A DNA stretch of 64,000 bases from Shinisaurus crocodilurus (Eukaryota; Chordata; Lepidosauria; Squamata; Shinisauridae), in contig CM037880.1 in NCBI GenBank assembly GCA_021292165.1, positions 180,813,085-180,877,084 of the forward strand, in the 5' to 3' direction. Below, one piece after another: positions 46,122 to 57,084 of this stretch. The first letter of the stretch is position 1; each line of letters begins with the position of its first letter. The translations under genes and the position numbers were made by a program. Below the pieces are notes generated by a model. The model saw only the letters and a program-made list of their open reading frames with translations. It did no database searches and was not told where the DNA came from.

Positions 46122-46257
46122 CAGAGGTGGGCAAGCTGTAGCCCTCCAGACATTTTGTCCTACAACTCCCATCAGTCCTGCCCAGCATAGCCAATGGTGG
46201 GGGATGATGGGAATTGTAGGCCAAAACATCTGGAGGGCCACAACTTGCCCGCCCCTG
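46122..46257. mobile_element. Palindromic hAT-type MITE with readable target duplication
   Basis: A 136-bp near-palindrome from CAGAGGTGGGCAAGC to TTGCCCGCCCCTG, flanked by CTTTAAGT and CTCTAAGT (seven of eight identical). Confidence 0.85.
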
Positions 46258-47386
46258 CTCTAAGTGGCCATCCAACTTCATTGTTATAGCCTACCAAAGG
46301 CAGAAGTAAATGAAGCTCATAATGCCAGAGGTGCTCCTAGAACAAGGAACATGCTCAGTAGAACACGACAGATAGCTGATGAGACTGAACTGTGCCACAT
46401 GTTTATTTATTTGTACTATTTCTATACTGCTAAGTATTAAGAAAAATTCCTAAGGTATGCAAAGGTATGGGGCTAAAAGGTGAGATATAAACATTTTAAA
46501 TAAGCAACCAAGCACTGATGTCAGGAGGAATCATTAGAACAGGGAACAATTATTAGACTAAGAGGGAGGGTATACTTGCCTCCCCCTTTCTCCCAGGACT
46601 TTATCTATGGGGGGGGGGGAAGAAATACCTGGAGAAAGCCCAAATCACTTCATTAGATCACTGCTGTGATGGCACTGTCCCTAGAGGAGAGGAGCACAAT
46701 CCTATGCAAGTTAGGAAAACACTTAGGACGCAATCCTATGCAAGTTTAGACAGAAAAAAGGTCTACAACTTCTAGCAAATTTGAAACTTGGACTCAGTCA
46801 AGACTGGGAGTGGCTAGGTCATTACAGAAAGTAGTTGTCCCTCTCCAAATGTTTATTTACATTGCTAATTAATTAGCAGCTGCTTCTTGCTGGGGCTGGG
46901 TGACACCTACATTGATTGGATGTTGTTGCCATTTGATTGGGTCTTATAGCAATTTATGCTCTGCAGTGTAAAATGGCACACCTCCCGCTGTTCTTTGCAT
47001 TGCTTGGCCTTTTAGCCTCACTTAGAAAGAAAAGGGTTTTTTTGTTTTTTTTTTACTGTGTATTCTGATATAGTTCTATCATGCATCTTGCAAAGTGGGA
47101 TCTGCAGCAAAAGAAGCTTGTACCACAATACTTTTTTTTAGTTTTCAAGTTTCCAGAAGACTCCCTTGCTTTTGCTGCTGTAGATTAACTCTGTGATTCC
47201 TCTAGGCACCAAGGCAGGGATGTGTAGATTCTCTATCCAATTACTATCGTGAACTCAAACTTCGGGTGGGTGGGTGGGGTGGGTTAGTGCTCTCCTATCT
47301 GCAGTCATCTTCTCAATCAGCATTCCCAATTGCACTTCCCCATTACTGTCCCAATACTCTGTGTAAAAGTGCTCATGTAAGATCAT
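46258..47386. other. Intergenic sequence with MITE debris
   Basis: A half-element with CGCAATCCTATGCAAGTTTA lies near 46731 (compare 19501). The rest is unassigned. Confidence 0.35.
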
Positions 47387-47710
47387 CAGCAGAGCAATGC
47401 TGGATCAGGCCAAAGGCCCATCTTGACCAGCATCCTGTTTCCCACAGTGGCCAACCAGATGGCTATGGGAAGCTCACAAGCAGGACATGAGGGCAATAGC
47501 CCTGGCCCACTGTTGCCTCCCCACCCAGTATTCAGGGGTGTATTGCCTCTGAACTTGGAGGCACCTAATACCCATTGACAGACCTAACCTCCATGCTAGC
47601 CATTGGCTAATTGCATTGATGGACTTGGCCTCCCCTTTAAAAGCTGTCTATAGAAGTGGCCGTCATCACATCTTGTGACAGTGTGATCCAAAAATAATTA
47701 TGCACTGTGT
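47387..47710 (-). mobile_element. CR1-like LINE 3' end (second lineage)
   Basis: The complement carries the NYALCEEGL-like ORF2 end, the CCCATAGCCATCTGGTTGGC block and GGGCCTTTGGCCTGATCCAG. It is the same lineage as the copy at 55760, with moderate divergence. Confidence 0.7.
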
Positions 47711-48086
47711 GAAGAAGGGCTTTTGGGGCGGGGTGAAAGCTCTATTCTGAATGTACTTGCTAATCAGTTTCACAGGATGACTCTGCATTCTTGTTTTTCT
47801 GAGGGAGGAGGAAGTAAAACTTCTCTCTGCCCACTTTCTTCACATCATGCATCATTTTATGAACTTCTGTCACAAGAGAACGAACGAACCTATGGTTTCA
47901 GGATACACTTTTAACCTTGAAAAGAAAACCATACCAGTTCTGCTTCACAGCCTCCTTGCCTACATTCCCCCTGGAACTAAACTCCTGAGCCCCCTCTAGT
48001 GTATAAAAATAGAACTGTAATCTCAGTATATGGAACCTGCTATCAGATTATGGCCAGATTTGACAAAAAATAGTCAGACTGCAGTT

Positions 48087-48254
48087 CATAGATGCATAGA
48101 TAGAGTTGGAAGGGGCCTACAAGGCCATCGAATCCAACCCCCTGCTCAGTGCAGGAAACTAGAGGAGGGGGTCTCCCATCCAAGTAATAACCAGGCCTGA
48201 CCCTGCTTAGCTTTCCACACTCAGACAAGCTGAGCCAGCGTAGCCACAGGCCTG
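48087..48254 (-). mobile_element. 5S rRNA-headed SINE with CR1 tail (copy 3)
   Basis: Minus orientation. The CR1 tail is at 48087-48165 (TTGGAAGGGGCCTACAAGGC) and the 5S C box and A box at 48170-48220 (GGTCTCCCATCCAAGTAATA, CCCTGCTTAGCTTTCC). It ends 19 bp before the GACTC hAT element. Confidence 0.88.
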
Positions 48255-48273
48255 TATTGTGGGCACTGAACCC

Positions 48274-48962
48274 CAGGGATGGGGACTCGGACTCGAGGAC
48301 TCGACTCGTGAGTCGGACTGAGTCCCCCCTCTGACTCGACTCGGACTCGAGTCCCAATATTTTTAATGGGACTCGAGACTCGACTCGGGACTCGAGACCA
48401 AGGACTCATCAACATCCCTGCTTGATGCCACCTGCAGGTGCTGCCTGGACCCAGTTGCAGTAACAATCCAAGTTTATTCTTTAAAATCATTTTCCTAATG
48501 CAACCTTTCAGACATTTTGGGCTTGGCTGCCTCTGCCTGCCTGTTTGGGGTTCCCTGCCTCCTCTGCCTGCCTGGTCTCTTCTTAACTAGTTCCACAGTT
48601 TGAATTGTCCAAGACAAAGGCCTCTGCCTGCCTGCTTTGGGGTTCCCTGCCTCCTCTGCCTGCCTGGTTATTTTGGGTTTGTCTGCCTGGTCTGTTCTTG
48701 TCAAAATCAGTGGCAGAGTTTTGAGATAAAAAGGCACACTTGTGCCTAGAATTTATTTAAGCCACACATCTGAAGTAGCCTTATTTTGTTGGGGAAAAAC
48801 CCCATTGATTTTAATAGGGACTCGTGGAGTCAGCTTTGGGAGTGACTTGGGACTCGTGAGTCACCATTTTGGAGCAAGGACTTGGACTCGGACTCGAGAC
48901 TCGGGTCCAAAGACTCGTGACTCGACTCGTGACTCAAGACCAAGGACTCTTCAACATCCCTG
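48274..48962. mobile_element. Non-autonomous hAT transposon with GACTC arrays (copy 2)
   Basis: The ends are CAGGGATG and CATCCCTG with a perfect 8-bp duplication CTGAACCC (48266-48273 and 48963-48970). The right 480 bp closely match copy 1 at 40363. An extra CATCCCTG lies at 48413-48420, so the first 147 bp form a complete small element with its own two ends. Then 40-60 bp not found in copy 1 (TGATGCCACCTGCAGGTGCT) lead into the shared core. Confidence 0.92.
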
Positions 48963-49270
48963 CTGAACCCACCTTGTGGATGACATCTATCTCAGTAATT
49001 TATGTTGTTCTAGCAAAATGTATCCAGCTTGCAATTCACTCACAGTTCATCAGGTTGTTAAGCAGAGATGTGTCTTTGATGTATGCAGTTTTTAAAACTA
49101 TCCACATTTCCACTGCTCTTTTTTATTACGTACATTCCCTAAGTGTGCTTAAATAAAAATCAATTTCTGATTATATGAAGTCTGATGACTGCACCCTTTG
49201 GTTCCTGAAGTGTATGTAGTCCGTTTCGCTCTGTCTTCCAATATTCCGGAGAAGTGGCAGAATGAAATTA

Positions 49271-49439
49271 CAGTATTTTTCCATGTATAAGACTATACTT
49301 TTTCCTAAAATCGCTAGACTAAAAATTGAGGGTCGTCTTATACACGGAAGTAAGCCAAGGAGAGAACCGCGCAGTTGCAAAACTGCCCAGTGGGGGGCGT
49401 CTTATACATGGGGGCGTCTTATAGACGGAAAAATACGGG
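49271..49439. mobile_element. MITE with CAGTATTTTTCC ends, probably Tc1/mariner-like
   Basis: The left CAGTATTTTTCCATGTATAA and the complement of the right (CCGTATTTTTCCGTCTATAA) are inverted repeats, with TA next to each end. GTCTTATACA-type units repeat inside. Confidence 0.75.
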
Positions 49440-49798
49440 TATGACCTCTGCTGAATGAAAAACAGCTGCTGACATCAAACAGATAAGTTTCTCCACACAA
49501 AGCCAGCAAGTGGTATAAAGCTTGGTAAAAATAACAGACATATGTAACTGTGGCGTTGGTCCGTACAAACCTGGTCCGTTGCGTGGGTTCGGTACTTTAA
49601 GGGTTAACCGGCGTGCCCTGTACACGGCTGTTAAAACCTTTACTTTTAGCCATGAGTGATATTGACAAGGAACCCCCTCAGACACAGGGAAGCCGCAAGC
49701 TAGTCAGTTTCAAAAGAGTTTAATGGAGCAGAACTAATAGACTACAGGAATTTCACAGTATAAACATAGCAGTCACTACAGATAGGGAAACGGAAGTA

Positions 49799-50050
49799 CA
49801 GTAATACCTTGGATTGCAAGTAACTTGGTTTGAGAGTGTTTTGCAAGACAAGCAAATTTTTAAATATTTATTTAATTTTTTTTTACTTGATATACAAGCG
49901 ACGTCTTGCAATACAAGTACTGTAGTACAGCTTAAATTAAAAATCTCTGTACAATTTTTTTTTGGGGGGGGGTTCGTTTTGATATAAGAGTGCTTTGGAT
50001 TACAAGCACGTTTCCGGAACGAATTATGCTCTCAATCCAAGGCATGACTG
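49799..50050. mobile_element. 252-bp MITE, TA target duplication
   Basis: CAGTAATACCTTGGATTG at the left and the complement of CAATCCAAGGCATGACTG at the right are inverted repeats, and TA flanks both sides (49797-49798, 50051-50052). This matches a Tc1/mariner-type non-autonomous element. Confidence 0.85.
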
Positions 50051-50819
50051 TATTCAATTTGCTTTCTGGGTAGGCTTTGCTCGAATGCAGAATATTACCT
50101 GAAACCAGAGACTCTAACTCTGGATTCTAGTGTAGCGGTTTGCTTTGCCGATTGCCGGGCACCCTGCCCGGGGTTGGAAGCTGCTTGGCCCTAGCAGGAG
50201 CTAGCGACCTGACCCGTGCACACCTGCACCGTGTTCCCAACAACACTTGGTCCTTTGGCATGTATCTTTTCTACCCCCCTTCGCCCCCTCCCCGCCCCCG
50301 ATGACCTGGTGGGCTGGATCCACCCCATGGGGTGGTGGTGTCTCTTGGTGTTGACGCCTCCTGGGTACCTTGGGGTACTTTGGGGTACTTTGCAGCTTTT
50401 TGAGACTGCTCCCCCACCCTCTCCGGAATGTTATGTGCTCTATTGTGCAGATGTGGATTGTACCTCTGTCTGCCCAGAACTGTGTCTCCTATGCCCTGGG
50501 TGGGGATTATGCAGCCAGATGGCGAGTGGAACGAGAAAAACAAGTCAGGGTTCAATGTGTCAGGGTTCAATGTATTCTCAGGCTTTCTCTCCACAGTAAC
50601 ACTGACAGATGATTCAAAACGTCCAACAAAGTAACAGCATTATGCCAATATGCCATAAAATATGACACACAAGTAGATAGAACAATGTTACCCAAGTGTG
50701 GATCAATGGGTTGGATCTAGACTTAATCACACTTAGAGTGGACCCGTTAAAATAAATGGGAATTTAGTCATGATTAACTTAAGTCTCATTGATTTCAATG
50801 GGTCTGGTATAAGTATGAC

Positions 50820-51248
50820 TTAGGGTGCAATCCTATGGCCCTCCGACCTTGCCGGGGGGGGGGCATAGGATTATTCAGAGCCCCAGCTCCGAGATCCTGG
50901 AAGCTCAGAGCTGGGACTCTGAACACTGAACCCCTGCCCTGCCCCCCTCACAGCTGGCATGGAAAGAACCACACCAGCTGCCTCCCCAAAGTTGCAAATT
51001 GGTCTTGGAAAGAAGGAAAACGGGTGTGCCAGGGGAGGGGAGGGGAGGGGAGGGGAGGAGGCTGGGGCTGACTACTTACCCCATATCCAAACGGTGCCCC
51101 AACCTCCTCCCCCCCTGAAGAGCTTCATCTAGAAGGCCAAAAACAGCAATCTAGATGAAATGCAGGGCACGATGTGTGGTGGTGAAGATTTCTGCCACCA
51201 CGCCTCACACTGTGCATCGAGGGCAGGGGCAATAGGATTGTACTCTAA
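50820..51248. repeat. Interspersed repeat (copy 3, both ends visible)
   Basis: TTAGGGTGCAATCCTATG at the left and the complement of AATAGGATTGTACTCTAA at the right are inverted repeats. The inside has the CATGGAAAGAACCACAC block shared with the other three copies and a run of GGGGA units at 51035-51057. The superfamily is not clear to me. Confidence 0.65.
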
Positions 51249-53183
51249 GTCTGGTTCCAACCCATAGTAATTATTATCACATAGGTAGCACTTTTAATGG
51301 GCAGAATGCTATCCAGATTCTAAAAACATTTCAGCCTCACAACAGCCTTGAAAGGTTGGAATCACAAGTTATCTAAGGCAACCCGTTGGGCCAGTGCTGG
51401 TGAAGCTCTGCCAATTGCTTGACTGTGGTTAAGCAATCTGAAGTGAATTATAGGATCATGCTCTTTCCTCCCTTCCCTTCTGGAACATAAATTATTCCAG
51501 CCAGGCTTAACTACAGTTAACCATTACATTGGCAGCAATGTTAACCATGGTTAGGACTAACCAGGACTTCCGCTTAACCCAGCTTCAGACCATGTCAGGG
51601 GTTGGCTGTGATCACATCGTAATGAGGGAAACACACTTTGTGCATACTCAGGAGTATTCTCATCTTACACCACATGTTTTCAAGGCTAGGCCCTGCTTAT
51701 TATTAATATTTATTTATGAAGTGCCTAATGTTGCACTGGATTAATTTGCTTTCCACTTAATGTTGAACGTTCAAAACTGGAGGTTCCAATATAGTGTTAA
51801 AATGCGAAACCAGCAACTGAAAGGAGATCTATTTTTGTGTGTCTCAGACTAAAAACACAAGTGAAAGGTCACTGTTAGACTCAACCTGAAAAAAGAAAGA
51901 GTAAATAGTTTCCTTCTTCACACTCCTAATGGTCTGAGGGAAGAGTTTGGAAGAAGCCATATACATGAAAATAAGCTTTCTCGATTAGCTCGGACAGACT
52001 TTAAACACACAGCTGCCCTACATCTGTTGCACCACTGGAGGCAGAATTTTCACAAGCACTCAAGGACACAGTCCTGCAGCTTAGCAACATCTATTTATAA
52101 ATGACTTTAGCTCAGTGGTAGAACACTTGCTTTGCCTGTGTTCAGTACCTGGCATCAAGGCTCAGTACCTGGCATTAAATCCAGGTAACTCCTGCCTCAA
52201 ATCCTAAAGAGCTGCTACCAGTCAGCATAGAACAGGGCGGGACAACCCTTTCGCCCTCTGAGGATCACATGCTGCAACAGGTCAGGCATGGCCGAAAGCT
52301 AGCCTACAGTGGGTCCTGGCTGGTGATGGGCGTAGCCGAGGCTGGCAACTCCCTCACCCTCATATATATCCGCCCTAGACAGCATAGTCAATGGTGAGGG
52401 GGACTGGAAGTAGTAGGCCCAAACCCCTGGACTATATTGATTACAAAACTAGCATGGTCCCTGTTCAAGTAATTACACCCAGGTACCCCAGTCCCAGAGA
52501 CTTTTGTAGCAGTGGTAGCACAAAGTGCTGCTTGACATCTATGTAGGGAGGGTCCCACTACTGTGTCTATCAGCAGTCCTGAATATCTTGCCACCAGACA
52601 TTAGGCACAGAGAGTTGTGTAAACAAAGGGCACCGTGGCAACTGAAATTCTTTCAAAATGACCTTCTCCAGTCTTGCCCATTGCACCGTTTCTCCTCATC
52701 GGTGCCAAATGTGATGCTGCTAAGTGTTCTTGGCTCTTATGCACAGCACAACATAGGTTGTGCTATTGTGTTCATGCAACAGCTATTGCACTTCAGAACC
52801 TAGATTATTCATGACACCCACACACACAAAATCACACTGCTGGGTTCCACATTTAATCCAGAATTAATTGTAACCCAACCCTTGGTTCTGTATTTACAAA
52901 TGGATTAATTCCCACTTTTCTCCATCTAACGAATGGAGGAAATCCAACTTATGCCAAGGTGGGTTTTCCAGTACAATCCAGCACATTTACGTAAGTCCCA
53001 CTGTCTTCAACAGATCTTATTCCCTAGTGTGTGTGTTTAGGATTGCAGCCGCAGATTGCCATCTGGTAGCCTCAAAAGGAACTGAAGCATGTGAGTGAAT
53101 CTGCTTGCCCTGCTATGCTAGCCTATATGGCCAATCTGGAGTCAGTGAACTTCCAGCCTGCTGAGTGCTGAGAGCCCCTATAG
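51249..53183. other. Intergenic sequence, sparse debris
   Basis: It includes a diverged tRNA-derived SINE of the 45627 family at about 52104-52232 (TTTAGCTCAGTGGTAGAACA is its A-box head), an internally repeated GGCTCAGTACCTGGCAT, a degraded palindromic MITE near 52233-52430, and an AAGTCCCA-type fragment near 53000. Confidence 0.5.
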
Positions 53184-53319
53184 CAGCCTTCCCCATCCTG
53201 GTGTCCTCCAGATGGTTTGGACTACAACACCCATCAACCCCCACCAACATGGCCAATAGTCAGGGACAATGGGAAATGTAGTCCAAAACATCTGGGGTGC
53301 ACCAGGTTAGGGAAGGCTG
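53184..53319. mobile_element. Palindromic hAT-type MITE
   Basis: Ends CAGCCTTCCCC and GGGAAGGCTG, palindromic inside. The flanking octamers (CCCTATAG, CACTACAC) agree at five of eight positions. Confidence 0.75.
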
Positions 53320-53522
53320 CACTACACAGCTTAGAAACATCTGCGAGAAGAAACATGGACTTCTCAGCAGCTGTCTGGAGATTCTGTAATAATTTACTTC
53401 AGGAGGTCAGGTTAAGTCCTTTGCTACTAGCAGAAAGAAAGAAAGAAAGAGCACATTTCTCTTTCGTTTTAGGTTGCTTTTGGGAGGCTAGTCATCCTGC
53501 TATTGGCTGTGCTTATTGCAGC

Positions 53523-53962
53523 TTAGGGCACAATCTTATGGTCTCCTGGGCCTTGTCTGGGAGGCCATAGGATAGGCCAGAGCCTTCCGAGGTCGCAGCA
53601 GGGACTCCACCCATGGAGCATCCTCACCCCTGCCCTCGCAGATGGTGTGGTTCTTTCCACACCGCCTGGCCTCCAAAGATGGTCTTCCATCTGGCGTGGC
53701 ATGGGGTGGTGGCATTCTTGGGGGCAGGGAGGGGAGGAGCAAGGCACTACCATCCTCCACAGAACCCAGGCAGTGCAGTGCCTCAGCCTCTCCTCCTCAC
53801 AAGGAGGGGAAAAACATTTAGACAGCCGAAATTGGCCATCTAAATATTTTGGAGGGCGAGGGGAGCGTGGCAGCCGCCGCGCTCCTCCCACCTTCCATTG
53901 GATGCCCATAATCCTCCAAATTTGGAGGGTTACGGGCACCCACATTGGGTGGGGCTGCCTGT
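53523..53962. repeat. Interspersed repeat (copy 4)
   Basis: It starts TTAGGGCACAATCTTATGG and carries GGATGCCCATAATCCTCC and TTGGAGGGTTACGGGC near its right end. Same family as 7714, 10070 and 50820. Confidence 0.6.
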
Positions 53963-54132
53963 ATTATTTTGATTTAAACATTTTAATTGTAAAAGAAAGA
54001 AGATAGTGTTAATTACAAACTTCCAAAAAATACAAGAAGTTGTTACTATTTCTGTCTTGTCTCAGCTTCTCCCCAAAATGCAAACAAGTCACCAAATTTC
54101 CAAGAGTGACAGTTACACTTCTTTCTCATACA

Positions 54133-54590
54133 GTGCCTTGCACAAGTATTCACCCCCCTTTGACTTTTCCACATTCTGTTGTGTTACAACCTAGAATTGA
54201 AATGGATTTAATTGGCATTGTTCCCACTTGATGTACACAAGATACTCAACACTGTGAAGGTGCACAATATTTTTATCGTGGCACAAAAGCTAAGTAAACA
54301 AAAGCATCCTGGCACTTGTTCGTTGCATAAGTATTCACCCCCGAGTCAGTACTTGGTAGAAGCACCTTATGGAGCAATTACAGCTGTGAGTCTTCTTGGG
54401 TAAGTATCAGCTTTGCACATCTGGACCCTGCCATGTTTGCCAATTCTGGGGAAATTGTTCCAGCTCTGTCAGGTTGGATGGGGACCATTGGTGAGCAACA
54501 ACTTTCAAATCTTGCCACAGATTCTCAATCAGATTGAGGTCTGGGCTTTGACTGGGCCATTCTAAGACTTTCCACTCTTGTCATGCGACT
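54133..54590 (-). pseudogene. Tc1-type DNA transposon, 3' part of transposase
   Basis: The right terminus (CAGTGCCTTGCACAAGTATT) follows a TA at 54131. In minus sense the region 54330-54590 encodes a [22 protein letters not shown] stretch, the NPIENLW neighbourhood that holds the last acidic catalytic residue of Tc1-type DDE transposases. The element is truncated near 54590, so the DNA-binding domain and first two catalytic Asp residues are absent. Confidence 0.8.
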
Positions 54591-54631
54591 TTGTAGGATT
54601 CTTGAACCACCAATGATAAAACAGCTCTCCC

Positions 54632-54812
54632 TGGTTCCGACGACACAACAAACAGTCGTTGTAAGAACAAACCCTAGAACAAACCATTGTTTCTTATCAT
54701 TGTTTCTGAGGACAAAACAGACCATTGTGACTCACAACGACCTGAGTTCGGACAACACGACAAGCAACAGTTGTCTGTTAGCATTGTTTGCTTGTCATGT
54801 CGTCTGAACCCA
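54632..54812. mobile_element. MITE with TGGTTCCGACGACAC ends
   Basis: TGGTTCCGACGACACAACAA and the complement of TTGCTTGTCATGTCGTCTGA are imperfect inverted repeats, with ACAAACAGT/ACAACGAC units inside. The ends recall the hairpin at 26009. Confidence 0.6.
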
Positions 54813-54838
54813 GTCACTGTATAATAACATTTATTAAT

Positions 54839-55086
54839 GTATTATTTATTTTATTTATTAATTAATTATATTTATACCCCACCTTTTTTCCTGAAAGGAA
54901 CCCAAGGTGGCTTACATCCTCCTCCTCCCCCCCCCATTTTATCCTCACAACAACCCTGTGAGGTACGTTAGGCTGAGAGTCAGTGACTGGCCCAAAGTCA
55001 CCCAGTGAGTTTCATGGCCGAGCGGGGACTAGAACCTGGGTCTCCCGAGTCCCAGTCCAACACTCTAACCACTCCGCCACACTGGC
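54839..55086 (-). mobile_element. tRNA-headed squamate SINE
   Basis: Near full-length minus copy of the family at 9019, 28025 and 29159. Confidence 0.85.
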
Positions 55087-55759
55087 TATTATTAAACACC
55101 ACAGATTTTAACCAGCCATTTTAATTGAGCAGGTTCTGCCCTCTCTGGTCTCATGGCTACCAGATGGCGTTTTACATTTTTGATTGTAGAAATTTAAGAA
55201 ATTTTTGGTATTTGCCTAAAACATTTGAAGAGGTAGCATAAGAAATTGAAAAAGACAAGTTATCAGAAAACAGTCATGGACCTGAATGGAATGATATAAA
55301 GTTAATTGAACTACTCAAGGCCAATGTTTCCTAATAGGAATGCTATGCAAAATTAGTCTGATATTTGAGTAAAATTTAAATTAAGCAGAGCACAGCGAGT
55401 TGAAAAAAGTCACACTTTGCAAGTGTGATTTTGAAGACCCAATGGGAATTTCTACTAACTCTGAAAGTTCAGTGCCTATCCCATAATTGTTTAAATTACA
55501 CACTCAATAGACAGACAAGAATTATTGTTGTGGCTGTTGACAGAGCTAAAAGTGGGCAGGGCTCCCCTTTTCTTCTCCCCCTTTTAGATACCTCCTTCTC
55601 TTTTTCTCCCTCCTCACCCAGCAGGCTGCCAGGGGAGGGACAGAGACAGTTTGCTCTCATGCCAGAGGTCTGAACTTATCACCTGCAGAGGCTTTAGAAA
55701 TTAGTCCCAGGGCCGCTAGTTGCCTGACCCTGCATTAGTCTGCCTGAAAACTGGCAGCT

Positions 55760-56100
55760 AAAGAACATAAGAAGCGCCATGCTGGGTCAGACCAACGGTC
55801 CATCTAGTGCAGCATTCAGTTCACACAGTGGCCAACCAGCTGCCAATGGGATCCCACAAGCAGGACACGAGTAGAACAGCACCCTCCCACCCATGTGCCC
55901 CAGCAACTGGTGTACATAGGCATACTGCTGTTGATACTGGAGGTAGCATACAGCCAATCAGGGCTAGTAGACACTGAAAGCTTTCTCCTCCATGAATTTG
56001 TCCAATCTCCTTTTAAAGCCCCCCAAATTGGTGGTCATCACTACACCTTGTGGAAGTGAATCCCATAGTTTAACTATGCACTGTGTGAAGAAGTGCTTCC
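55760..56100 (-). mobile_element. CR1-like LINE 3' end (second lineage), best copy
   Basis: In minus sense the ORF2 end reads HFHKV-VMTTNLGGFKRRLD-KFMEE, followed by a 3' UTR with GGTTGGCCACTGTGTGAACT and CTTCTTATGTTC. The C-terminal motif (a residue pattern followed by FKxRLD) is that of the CR1 group. Confidence 0.78.
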
Positions 56101-56239
56101 TTTTATGTCGTGAACCTCCCACCAATCAGCTTCATGGGAGTTTCTCACTAGTATCTCACCTTGCTTCCTCATCTGGTGTCTTACCAGCTTTTTAGATACA
56201 GCCCCAAGTTAACTGCTAGGTACTTATCAACCTCTTCTA

Positions 56240-57084
56240 ATCTCTCTCTCTATAGATATATAGTGGGGTCTACGTCATAAAAGCAATGTCCCTTCAAAAT
56301 TTCACGTTCCTAGATTAAACAGTTTGAGCTGGGTGTTGATCAGTCAGTCAGTCAGGACACCTTCCTTTATATATACTTTATATATACTGACTGACTCATC
56401 AACACCTAGCTCAAACCGTTTAATCTAGGAACGTGAAATTTTGAAGGGACATTGCTTTTATGATGTAGACCCCCACTAAGGAAGGATTTTGGGAAATTCT
56501 ATCCCTAAGGGGGTGAAAAAAGGGGACAAAATCACCCCACTCTCATATCTGCAGTTCTGCAAATAGGCCTCACCTCATAATTGCTGCAGGAGCCAACTTG
56601 CTGGAGGAGCCAATAGCAGCAGTTATGCAAATAGCCCATGCCACACTTAGAATGTTCATATGAATTCCTGCAAGGGCCGATAGGGCTGGGTATGCAAATC
56701 TCCCCTAGGCCATTTAGAATGTTCTCTGAGGGGGTGAAAAGGGAGGGAAACTTTTTACATGACTGGGTGAAAAGGGAGGGAAACTTTTTACATGACTGAC
56801 TGACTGTTGTGTGGGGGGCATCGTCGCATAGGCTCCATCACGTTTAGACGGATCTACCCCAAACTTAGCATGCTCACTCTTCATCACCTGTAGACTCTCA
56901 GGATTAACCTGATTTTTCTTTAAGAACAGATATTTCTGTCACAAAAGATTTCTGCTGCTAGCACCCAGCCTAAATGTTACACTTTAGGTCAGAGACACTG
57001 CATCTTTTCCATACATGTTTCTTTTAAAAACAATTATACCAAATCCTAAAATCCACACGAGCACAGCTGTGGGCAACAGCTAGT
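56240..57084 (+). mobile_element. Helitron-like non-autonomous element
   Basis: The 3' end reads CACGAGCACAGCTGTGGGCA then ACAGCTAG followed by T: a short hairpin just before CTAG, inserted before T, as Helitrons end. The 5' end is probably TCTCTCTATAGATATATAG near 56240, preceded by A. No target duplication is expected or seen. Inside are a 94-bp inverted repeat (56261-56354 and 56385-56478) and a tandem 33-bp unit GGGTGAAAAGGGAGGGAAAC (56731 and 56765). There is no Rep/helicase frame. Confidence 0.7.

Noticed and set aside
40622..48737. Similar minus-strand open frames in both GACTC hAT copies (40622-40822 and 48495-48737), possible conserved small protein
   Set aside because: They lie in the repetitive core of two young transposon copies, so similarity is expected from recent common origin. 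The composition follows the CTGCCTG repeat and no hAT transposase motif is present.
49550..49790. Possible LTR of an endogenous retrovirus around the TTAGCCATGAGTGATATTGA region
   Set aside because: No TG/CA ends, primer-binding site, polypurine tract or coding remnant could be recognised.
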